Both the position numbers and the translations under genes were made by a program. 64,000 bases of DNA from Neorhizobium sp. JUb45 (GTDB taxonomy: Bacteria > Pseudomonadota > Alphaproteobacteria > Rhizobiales > Rhizobiaceae), in contig NZ_SLYW01000003.1 in the NCBI RefSeq assembly GCF_004343585.1, positions 124,001 through 188,000 of the forward strand. The letters run 5' to 3'. Each line of letters begins with the position of its first letter. Within the stretch, counting starts at the first letter, position 1. Below, piece by piece: positions 46,521 through 56,400 of this stretch. Under the pieces are notes generated by a model that made no database searches, was not told where the DNA came from, and saw only the letters and a program-made list of their open reading frames with translations.

Positions 46521-48320
46521 TCACGCATCCTCTTGGACGCGGCCTATCTGCCAGCATGAAGCCTGACTGCGCAGGTTCCAGAGATGCGCATACAGCCCAT
46601 CGCCGGCCAACAGGTCTTCATGCCGTCCCTGTTCGGCAACGCGGCCATGATCCAGAACGACGATCTGATCGGCATTTCTGATCGTCGACAGGCGATGGGC
46701 GACAACCACAAGCGTCCTGTTTTCCACCAACCGTGCCAAGGCCAGCTGGATCGCTCGCTCGTTGGTGGGATCGACGGCGGCGGTCGCCTCGTCCAGAAGC
46801 ACGATCGGTGCATCCTTCAGCATGGCGCGTGCAATCGAGATCCGTTGTCGCTCGCCGCCGGAAAGCGTGGCACCGGCCTCCCCTACGCGGCTGGAATAGC
46901 CATTCGGCAAAGCCATGATGAAATCATGCGCCTGCGCCTGACGCGCAGCGTTCTCGATTTCCCCAAGGGTAGCACCGGGCTTTCCGGCTGCGATGTTATC
47001 GGCAATCGTACCGGAAAAAAGATATACGTCCTGAAAGACGACAGCGATTTTTTCAGCCAGATTTTCGAAACGCATGTGGCGCAGATCCGCCCCGCCGATC
47101 GTGATACGGCCTTCCTCGACGTCCCAGAACCGCGACAACAGGTTCAGGAGGGTGCTTTTGCCGGAGCCGGACGGCCCGACGATTGCCGTCATCGACCGCT
47201 GCGGCACGGCAAAACTGACATCCCGCAAAACCGGCTTTCCCTGCACATATGAAAATCCGACATTCTCGAACCGGATATCGAAGCCGTCAGGCGTCGCAGG
47301 CACTGCCGGTTCCGCAAGAGGGGCGGCGTCGAAAATGCGATCGATACGGTCGAGCGCGCTTTCGGCAGAACGCGCCGTTTCCATCACGCCAGCGATCGAG
47401 AGGATCGGGAAATACAGGGATGTCATCAGGCCGAGCGCAACAACCACCGAGCCGCTTGAGACACTGCCGCCGAAATGGCGATAACCGACAAATGCCATCA
47501 GCAAGGGCAGGCCGAGCATCACGACCGCCGAAAAGCCGATCATCGGCACGGCGAGTGCGGTGATCATTCGCACCGAAATGGCATGGAAACGATCAAGCGC
47601 GCCGCGAAACCCCGTCCAGCCGTCGGCGACACGGTTGAAGGCGTGGATGACCTTCATTCCCTGCACGAATTCGATCATCCGCGTGGCGGCATCCGCCTGC
47701 ATGGTGCTTCGGCTGGCGGAGAGTGCGGCGAGACGGCGGCTCGACCAGAGAAAGAACGGCCGACCGCAGGCGATGGACACCACGCTCACAAGCGCGGCCG
47801 GCCAATCCGTCACGACGAGCAGACAGAATGCGGCAAGCGGCAGGCCCAGCGCATGGGCAATGCGCGGAAATCCATCGGCAAAAAAGGCCTCAAGCATCTG
47901 GATGTCGGCCGTCACGGCGGTCACGGTCTCACCCTTGTCGCGGCACAGGTGAAAACCCATGGGCAGATGACGAAGACGTTCCAGCATGGAAAGCCGGAGA
48001 TCGCCGCCGAGATGATGGCTGGCAAGCCAGCAGGTCTGCATAGACAGGATGCCGAAACCGACCTGCCCGACAAGCGACAATGTCATCAGCAGGGCGGCCT
48101 GCCAGATCATCCGAGACGAAACGGCAGGCTCTTCTGCCAAGGTCGCCAGCGCCCATAAAACGACGGCAAAGGCTGCACCGAGACAGATGGATTGCAGCAG
48201 GCGAAGGGCAAGGCCGAACAGAAGGCGACCGCGCCATCGCCCGGCAAGGGTCAGCAATCGCCTGACGGCATCGATATCGGAGCGGATGGTAACGTTTGCC
48301 GTCTGGATATCACTGCTCAC
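46521..48320 (-). CDS. ABC transporter, fused TMD-ATPase (YbtQ-like)
   Basis: A 599-residue half transporter with six N-terminal helices and a C-terminal ATPase. Visible motifs are Walker A VGPSGSGKSTLL, signature TLSGGERQR and Walker B IVLLDEATAAVDPTN. The GTG at 48320 overlaps the stop of the upstream partner (GTGA) and follows GGAG, so the pair is translationally coupled. The exporter fold used for siderophore import or processing is the hallmark of YbtP/YbtQ in yersiniabactin systems. The partner and the divergent megasynthase support the same role, but export of the product cannot be excluded. Confidence 0.9.
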   Translation of the reverse strand: MSSDIQTANVTIRSDIDAVRRLLTLAGRWRGRLLFGLALRLLQSICLGAAFAVVLWALATLAEEPAVSSRMIWQAALLMTLSLVGQVGFGILSMQTCWLASHHLGGDLRLSMLERLRHLPMGFHLCRDKGETVTAVTADIQMLEAFFADGFPRIAHALGLPLAAFCLLVVTDWPAALVSVVSIACGRPFFLWSSRRLAALSASRSTMQADAATRMIEFVQGMKVIHAFNRVADGWTGFRGALDRFHAISVRMITALAVPMIGFSAVVMLGLPLLMAFVGYRHFGGSVSSGSVVVALGLMTSLYFPILSIAGVMETARSAESALDRIDRIFDAAPLAEPAVPATPDGFDIRFENVGFSYVQGKPVLRDVSFAVPQRSMTAIVGPSGSGKSTLLNLLSRFWDVEEGRITIGGADLRHMRFENLAEKIAVVFQDVYLFSGTIADNIAAGKPGATLGEIENAARQAQAHDFIMALPNGYSSRVGEAGATLSGGERQRISIARAMLKDAPIVLLDEATAAVDPTNERAIQLALARLVENRTLVVVAHRLSTIRNADQIVVLDHGRVAEQGRHEDLLAGDGLYAHLWNLRSQASCWQIGRVQEDA

Positions 48321-50158
48321 GACGCCTGCTCCATCGCCGCTCGCCCCGACACAGGCCTGACGGCCGTCGTGCGCACAGCCTGCCAATCCTGCCACAATCG
48401 CCCATAAACACCCTGCGGGGACACCAGTGCCTGATGATCACCCCGTTCGACAATTCTACCACCGGACAGGATGAGGATCTGATCGGCGGTCGCGATCGTG
48501 TGAAGCCGGTGAGCGACGACGATCAGGGTTCGCCCCTTTGCTAGGGCGGCAATCGCCTTCTGGATCAGCGCCTCACTGTCGGGATCGCAGAAAGCGGTCG
48601 CCTCATCGAGAACGATGACTGGTGCATCCTTTAGGATGGCGCGGGCGATCGCGATTCTCTGACGCTCCCCACCTGACAGGTTTATGCCGGATGCCCCGAT
48701 GCGCGACTGATACCCTTGCGGCAGGTCCGAAATGAAATCATCGGCCTGCGCAGCGCGCGCGGCGGCCTGTATCTCTTCCTCGCTTGCACCGGGTTTCCCG
48801 AAGCCGATATTGGCGGCAATCGTATCATCGAACAGAAACACATCCTGAAAAACGAAGGATATTTCCCGCATCAACTGTTCGCGGCCGATGTCGCGAATAT
48901 CCACCCCGCCGAACAGGATACGCCCCGAGGCGATATCGCTGAAACGGGCAACGAGCGACGCCGCCGTGCTTTTGCCGGAGCCCGAAGGCCCGACCAGAGC
49001 GGTCACCGTGCCCGTGCGGGCGGTGAAGGAAAGATCATGCAATACGGCACGGCTGTCATATTCGAACGACACATTTTCGAAGCTGATATCGTGGTTTGCA
49101 AGCTGCACCTCCCTGCCCGTATCCGGTTGAGCAGCGGTGCTAAGCACCTCCTCGACAGATCTCGACGCCACGGAAATATGGGCGATGTTCTGGAAAAGAT
49201 TGAAGAGTTTGGTGAGGGGCAGGCTATAGCCCGAGCCGAGGATGACGAAAAAAGCCAAGGTGGCGATATCGATTTCACCGGCCTGCAGCAAAAGCAGGCC
49301 GACCGGCAGGATGATGGTGACATTGGCGAGGACGAGCGCGCTGAAGGCGCCGCCGAGCGGCACATAGGAGCGAGCGATGTCGAGTTCTATATCGACATAG
49401 TCGCGCACGGCGCGGGAAGCGCCGGAGACGCTTTCACTGCTGCTATTGAAGATTTTCACCACCGGCATGCCCGCCACATATTCAAGCACGGCTGCATTCA
49501 TGCGCTGGTTGGCCACCTGAAATGCACCGACCTTGCGGCTGGAACGCACCGTCGCCATCACGATCAGCAGAAAAGCGACCGGCGTCAGCACGATCGATGC
49601 AAACGCCATGCGCCAATCGACGACGAACAGCCAGACCGAAACCACGGCCCATGTGGTCAGCGCGCTGCTGCCTTCCGGAATGCCGTGTGCCGCAACCATT
49701 TCCAGCCGCTCCGGCTCGTCGATCACGAGCGTCTTGGCCTCACCAAGCGTCCGGTCTGAAAACCAGCCGAGCGGCAGCCGCATGAGGTGGGCGGCAATCG
49801 CCAGCCGCAAGTCGTGAATGATGCCGAATGCCGCGATATGCGCCTTCGCCACCGAAGCGGCCTGCAACCCATAACCGCCGAGAATGGCGACAACGGCCAG
49901 CCCGGAGGAGATCAGAAAACCGGAAAATGTCGCTTCTGCCGCAATGACGTCGACGACCAGACGCCAGACCAGCCACAGCGGAACAAGTTCCAGCGCGGCG
50001 GCACAGCAAGCAAGGAAAACAGACACTGCGATGGTGAGCCGCTTTTTGCCGGCATGGAGCCAAAGCAGGCGCAGGCTGGCGAAATAGTCGATTTTGGGTC
50101 CGACGGCCGTGGGACAGTTTTCATGTCCGTTTTTCTTTTCGGCATCGGCATTGCTCAT
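48317..50158 (-). CDS. ABC transporter, fused TMD-ATPase (YbtP-like)
   Basis: A 613-residue partner of the half transporter downstream. Six helices (GKKRLTIAVSVFLACCAAAL ... onward) precede an ATPase with Walker A VGPSGSGKST, signature NLSGGERQRIAIARAIL and Walker B VIVLDEATAFCDPDSE. ATG 50158 (MSNADAEKK) is preferred to the GTG at 50176. It is transcribed away from the PKS/NRPS operon, with 270 bp between starts, and shares an iron box with it. The likely function is inner-membrane transport of the ferric metallophore as a heterodimer. Confidence 0.9.
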   Translation of the reverse strand: MSNADAEKKNGHENCPTAVGPKIDYFASLRLLWLHAGKKRLTIAVSVFLACCAAALELVPLWLVWRLVVDVIAAEATFSGFLISSGLAVVAILGGYGLQAASVAKAHIAAFGIIHDLRLAIAAHLMRLPLGWFSDRTLGEAKTLVIDEPERLEMVAAHGIPEGSSALTTWAVVSVWLFVVDWRMAFASIVLTPVAFLLIVMATVRSSRKVGAFQVANQRMNAAVLEYVAGMPVVKIFNSSSESVSGASRAVRDYVDIELDIARSYVPLGGAFSALVLANVTIILPVGLLLLQAGEIDIATLAFFVILGSGYSLPLTKLFNLFQNIAHISVASRSVEEVLSTAAQPDTGREVQLANHDISFENVSFEYDSRAVLHDLSFTARTGTVTALVGPSGSGKSTAASLVARFSDIASGRILFGGVDIRDIGREQLMREISFVFQDVFLFDDTIAANIGFGKPGASEEEIQAAARAAQADDFISDLPQGYQSRIGASGINLSGGERQRIAIARAILKDAPVIVLDEATAFCDPDSEALIQKAIAALAKGRTLIVVAHRLHTIATADQILILSGGRIVERGDHQALVSPQGVYGRLWQDWQAVRTTAVRPVSGRAAMEQAS

Positions 50159-50312
50159 CTCAGTCACTACGCACACCCGGTTCTACACGGCAACATTCCA
50201 GCCGATCGCATTGCTCGCGAGCGCCCCTGCCCGCGTTCTCCATCTGCATCCTTCTCGCCAGACAATGGGCACGGTGGGCAAGCCGCGCCTGCCGCTAAAC
50301 TCCGCATTCGGC

Positions 50313-50327
50313 TGAATTGGCTCCTCA
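50313..50327. promoter_or_regulatory. Iron-responsive operator (TGA-N9-TCA) in divergent siderophore promoter
   Basis: GCTGA-N9-TCAGC has perfect 5-bp arms and contains TGA-N9-TCA exactly (50313-50327). It sits between the megasynthase start (50429) and the YbtP-like start (50158), so one bound regulator could control both directions. The pattern matches the RirA-type iron-responsive operator of rhizobia. Confidence 0.6.
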
Positions 50328-50418
50328 GCGGAGCGGTCACCAACGGATGGTTCGGTGTCTAAGGGAGAAGACAATGCCGCCATCGCCATGATGGTGCGCA
50401 GACGAGTGCCGTAATGCT

Positions 50419-50423
50419 GGAGG
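50419..50423 (+). promoter_or_regulatory. Ribosome-binding site deciding the megasynthase start
   Basis: GGAGG lies 5 nt before the GTG at 50429. An in-frame ATG at 50414 precedes this site and has no comparable ribosome-binding sequence. The GTG start gives MTAEPIAIIGM, which places the ketosynthase domain at the very N-terminus. Confidence 0.75.
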
Positions 50424-50428
50424 TTGCC

Positions 50429-53400
50429 GTGACTGCTGAACCCATCGCGATCATAGGAATGACCTGCCGCTTTCCCGATGCGCCGGATATCGCCACCTTC
50501 TGGCGCAACCTGACCGGCGACCACGAGGCAGTGCGACCGCTCGAACCTGCCGAGATGGAACGGCAGGGCATAGATCCCTCGCTTCTCGAAAACCCGGACT
50601 ACGTGAATGCCGGTACGGTGGTTGCGGATGCAGACAGGTTCGATCACGCCTTTTTCGGTTATTCGCCACGCGAAGCCGAGCTGATGGACCCGCAGCACCG
50701 ACTGTTTCTGGAGGAATGCCGGAAACTGATGGATATTGCCAACCTGACGCGCAGCGATCTCAAGATCGGTGCGTTTGCCGGTTGCCGCCAGAGCACATAC
50801 CAGTCGCTGCTGCCGCCCATCCGCGCCGAGGAAATCACCCGCACCGACAGTTTTCAGCAGCTGATGGGCAATGACAAGGATTACCTCGTCACCCGCGCCG
50901 CCTACAAACTCAACCTGACCGGCCCGGCCATGACGGTGCAGACAGCTTGCTCCAGTTCGCTTGTTGCCGTGCATCAGGCCATCGAAAGCCTGCTGAGACG
51001 CGAATGCGACGCAGCCCTTGCCGGTGGCGTGGCGATCTCCTTCCCGCAGGGCAGCGGGTATTTTCGCCAGCAGGGCATGATCTTTTCAGAAGACGGTCAT
51101 TGCCGGCCGTTCAGCGCCGAAGGCACCGGCATCGTGGCCGGCAATGGGCTGGGCCTTGTTGCGCTGAAAAGACTGGCGGAGGCGCAACGGGGCGGTGATG
51201 TCGTGCATGCCGTCATCCTCGGCTCGGCCGTCTCCAATGACGGCAGCGCCAAGATCGGTTACACCGCGCCCGGTCGTGCCGGCCAGCAGCGCGCCATCCG
51301 CGAAGCGCTATCCCGCAGCGGCGTTTCGCCGATCGAAATCGGAATGCTGGAGGCGCATGGCACCGGCACTCCCCTTGGTGATCCGGTAGAGATCGACGCA
51401 ATTTCCGAAATCTATCGCGCCGCCGAGGTGAAGCCGCAGACCATTGCGATCGGTTCGGTGAAGGGCAATGTCGGACATCTCGATACCGCCGCCGGCATCG
51501 CGAGCCTGATCAAGACGGTGCTTGCGGTCAAATCCGCGGCCATTCCGACAAGCCTCCACAGCACTCCTCATAATCCGCGTATCGGCTTTCCCAATACGCC
51601 GTTTCAGCCTGCCGAAGAAACGACAGCGTGGCCGGATCGCTTCGAGCGCCGTATCGCCGCCGTCAGTTCCTTCGGTATCGGCGGCACCAATTGCCACATG
51701 ATTGTCGCCGAGCCGGGCGTTTCAGAAGGCGCGACGGACCGATCGGATTGCGAAGACCATATCCTCGTCTGGTCCGCCCACAGCGAAGCAGCGCTTCAGC
51801 ATGGATTGCCGGCACTTGTGCAAACGCTTGACGACAGCGGACTTGCTGCGCAATGCGCGACTGCGGCGCTGCGCCGCCAGCATTATCCTTATCGAGCCGC
51901 CGTCACTGGCCGCACTGCGGAAGAACTGAAGGCCGCAATGTCCGCCATCAAGCCGATGCGCGCATCGGCGGGCGGTCGCGTCGCATGGATGTTCAGCGGT
52001 CAGGGCAGCCAGTTCACGGCGATGGGCAAGCGGTTGCGGGACGAAAACCCGTCCTTCCGGGAGGCTTTCGATACCTGCGTTGCCGGTTTTGCTGCAAACG
52101 GCATCGAAGACCTAGATGACGTGATCAATGATCCGGCAAGGGCCGCCGACCTCGACCGCACGCTCTATACCCAGCCTGCCCTGTTTTCCTGGCATTATGC
52201 CTTCTCACAGATGCTGATCGACTGGGATCTGCGACCCGATCTCGTCTTTGGCCATTCCGTCGGCGAATTTGCCGCCGCCGTCACGGCCGGCATGCTGGCA
52301 CTCCATGATGCCATAAGGCTGGTGGCGATGCGCGCTCGCCTGATGGAAAATGCAACCGAAGCCGGCGCCATGCTGGCTCTCTCGCTCCCGCAAGCGGAGC
52401 TTGAGGCGGTTTTGCAGAACCATCCGGGCATCGGCATTGCCGCCATCAACGGCCCGGATCGTTTCAGCCTCAGTGGCCGTATTGCAGAGATCGACACGCT
52501 GTCGATCGAATTGACGGAACGCAAGGTCGCGCATCGCCGGCTTGGTGTGAACCGGGCGTTTCACTCGGCAACCATGGAAGCGATCGAAATGCCGTTCAAG
52601 GCGGCATGCCCGGTTGCGGATTTCGGCGCGCCCGAATGCGACATGCTTTCTACGCTGACGGCGGACCTGCTAAATCCCGGCTCGCTTGATGCCGATTACT
52701 GGTATCGCCAGCTGCGCGAACCTGTCCGTTTCCTTGATGCCGCCCAGCGTCTTGCCGATCTCGATATCGATCAGGTGATCGAGATCGGCCCGGATGCCAG
52801 TTTCTCCAGGCTGCTGACCGCTTGCGATATCCCCGCGTCGGCGGCAGCGCTCACCGCAAAAAGCGCTGACGATCCGGCATCCGTGATCGCTGCGCTTTAC
52901 CGGCTGGGGCATGAAGCACCGCTCGAAAATCACTACCGTTCGCGCAATTTCGGTCTGGCCAGCCTGCCGCCGGTCAGCCTGATGGGAACGCGCATCTGGC
53001 CGGAGACATTGCCGAAAACAGCCCGGCCGACAGAGAACAAATCGGCTCTGGAAACCCTGTTCGCTCCCCTCAGGGCACCATTCTCAGCGCGCAAAGCCGC
53101 TGTTCAATTCGGTTTCGAACGGCCACTGCCGATCACGGCAAGGCCTTTGGCCGGGACGGATCACCGCGGCTTCCTCGGGCATGGCAAGCTGGCGCTCGCA
53201 TTGGCAGCCGGCGCGGTAGAGGCCGAATATCGTCCGGCCGCCGCCCCGGCATTGCCGACTGCCGCAACGACACCGCTAGCGGACTGGCTGGCGGCGGCGA
53301 CCGCAGCGGGCAACACCATAGCGACAGCATGGCTTTCCGCTGACTGGCGTCAGGCCAGCGACGTCCGTGAGGTTGAGGGCCGCGTATTTCTGTCGGACGG

Positions 53401-56400
53401 CAGACGCTGCGTCGCCTGGCTGGACATGGGTGAGCCGGAAATCGCTGCCGAACAGATGCCGGTGCAGCTGTGGCAGTGGCGCTGGAACGAGGTGGCGCGC
53501 CTTTACCAGCAGAAACTCAGCGCATCCTCCATCGCCACGCGCGAAGAATGGCTGATCGTCGGAGACGGCGCGGTCGCCGATGAAATCGCGGCCATGGGCA
53601 GGTGGATCGGCCATAATGTCCTGCAGAGCGGCCAGCCACTCGACGGAGCGTTCAGCCAGATCATCGATTGCCGCGCGCTTGGCGATGCGACGGAATTCAC
53701 TGTCGGCACAACGGCGGTAACCGCTGCGCTTAACCGCGCCCTCGGTTGGCTGCGTCATGGACTGGCGCATCCTGCGTGCCGCATCACCACGCTTGTCGCC
53801 AATGCCTGCGATCCGCAGACCGGAAATCCGGCCGGCCCGAACTGGGCCACCATGCAGCTTTGGCGCAGCCTTCGCAATGAACACCCGCATCTGCCGATGA
53901 CCTGCGTGGACATTGCCGATGGCAAGGATATCGAAGCGCTGACCGGTCATCTCGATCATCTCCATGATCTTGGCACCACATTGGCATTGCGTGGCGGCAA
54001 ACTTTACGAGCCGGCCATCGAGGCCGCCATCGCGCGCGAAGATCACAGCCCTATCGACTGGGGCAGCCGTCCGGCCACATTGATCGCCGGTTTCGGGGCT
54101 GTCGGGCGGGAACTCGCTTTCTGGCTGGCCAATCAGGGATGCCGGCATCTTGTCATCATCCTGCACCGCGCACCGGATGCCGCGCAGGAAGCCTGCATTG
54201 CTGAACTGAAGGCTCGCGGCACGACTGTCGACATGCTTCATGCCAGCCTGACCGATGCAGCAGATCTGCGCGCCGCCGTCACAAATCTCGGCGTGTCGAT
54301 CGGGCAGGTTTTTCATACCGCCCATGCCGGGGGAAGTGCACTTCTCTCGGAAGAAACGTTGGAACGCTTTGCCACCGGCGTCACCGTGAAAATCGAAGGC
54401 AGCCTTGCTCTCTATCAGGCAGTTTCCGACCAGCCGCTGGCGCTATTTTGCCTGTTCAGCTCAGCCGCCTCGCTGCTGGCCATGCCGGGCGCGGCCTATA
54501 ATGTCGCCAATGCCTGGCAGGATGCCTTTGCCCAGCACCTGCGCGATCAGGGCGTGCCGGCACTCTCGATTGCCTGGGGCCAGTTCGCCATGGACCGCCG
54601 CGCGGAAAAACTGGAACAGCTGGGCAAGACCAGCCTCAAGCCCATCCCGGCGGCAACCGGCTTTGCCATCATGAATGGTCTTCTGAAGGACGGCGTCACC
54701 GGCCTCGTACCGATCTCGGTCGATGCCGTAGCGCTTGCCGCGGCGACCGGCGGCATGCCGGCCACCCGCAGCCTGCTGCGCCCGCTTCTCGATACCCGCA
54801 ATGAAGCCAGGGAAGAGGTGGAATTCGAACTCACGCTCGATGGCCTTTCCGAATCCGAACGGTCGGAAAAAATCGCCGCCTATCTGCGCGCGATCATCGG
54901 CAAGCGGCTGAAATTCGACAGCGATGCTCTCGACATCGACCGACCGCTGACCGAACAAGGCGTCGACTCACTGGTCTTCCTCGAACTCGTTCACATCATC
55001 AACGGCCGCTTCAACCTGTCACTGCCACCGACTGCCGGTTACGAGTATGGCACCATCGCCGCACTCTCCGCGCATATTGCCGGCCTCACGGAAAAAACCA
55101 CCGACGACATCGATTTCTCGCGTCAGTTGGCTAAGGGCAATATCGAGATCATCGACCGGCCGGAGGAACGTTTCGAACCCTTCCCGCTGACCGATCTGCA
55201 GCAGGCCTTCTGGGTCGGCCGCAAGGGCGGCATGCGGCTCGGAGCCGTTTCCTGCCATGAATATCTGGAAATCGAACTCGACGATCTGAACGTCTCAGCC
55301 CTCGAAACCGCGTGGAACCGGCTGATCGCTCGCCACGAAATGATGCGCTGCGTGATCACGCCCGCCGGTCAGCAGCAGATCCTGAAAAAGGCACCGCACT
55401 ACGAGATCACGCAACGCGATCTGACAGTACTTTGCGAACAGGAGCGTGAGGAGACCCTGAACGGGATCCGCGAGCGGATGTCCTATCAGGTGTTCGATCC
55501 GCAGGTCTGGCCGTTGTTCGAACTGACCACCAGCCATCTTCCGGGTGGCGCGACACGCATCCATCTCGACATGGATCTGCTCGTCTTCGACATCCAGAGT
55601 TTTCGCGTCGTGTTTGGCGAACTGGCAACGCTGCTGGCAAACCCGGAAGCTTCACTGCCCGACCTCTCGCTGTCTTTCCGCGACTATGTGCTGGCCGAAG
55701 ATGCCGCGCGTCAGGGACCGGCATGGGACAAGGCCCGCGATTTCTGGCTGGAAAAACTCGAAACATTCCCGCTGGCGCCGGAACTGCCGCTGCGTCGCAA
55801 GCCGGAAGAGGTTGCCCGCCCGACTTTCCGCACGCTTGATCATCGGCTTTCGTCCTCCCACTGGAAGCAATTCCAGGCGAAGGCGTCCGAGTGCGGCCTG
55901 ACCGCCAGTGGTGCGCTTCTGACCGCCTTCAGCCAGGTGCTTGCGACCTATAGCAAGGCGCCGGAATTCACCCTCAACGTCACCTATTTCAACCGCAAGA
56001 ACGTGCATCGGCAGGTGATGGACATTTGCGGCGATTTTACCTCGCTGATGCTTCTGCCGGTCGAGGCACGCGGCCAGGAAAACTTCATCGACGCGGCCAA
56101 GCGCACCCAGAACGACCTCTGGCAGGCATTGGCCCACCGCGAATTCAACGGCATCCGCCTGATGCGAGAACTCGGCCGCCAGCGCAATGGGGGCGCCGAT
56201 GGCATCGACATGCCGGTCGTTTTTACCAGCATGATCGGCATGGACTTTGACGATCCGAACCGCGCCGACTGGCCACTGACCAGTCGTCAGGTGTTTCAGA
56301 TCAACCAGACGCCGCAGGTCTGGCTCGATTATCAGGCAACCGAATATGGCGGTGCGCTGGTCACCCGTTGGTTCATTGCCGACGACCTTTTTGAACCACG

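Noticed and set aside
53000-54080. Possible dehydratase or C-methyltransferase domain between AT and KR of the megasynthase
   Set aside because: No HxxxGxxxxP and no SAM-binding glycine motif is seen; the length is explained by the structural half of the ketoreductase plus a linker.
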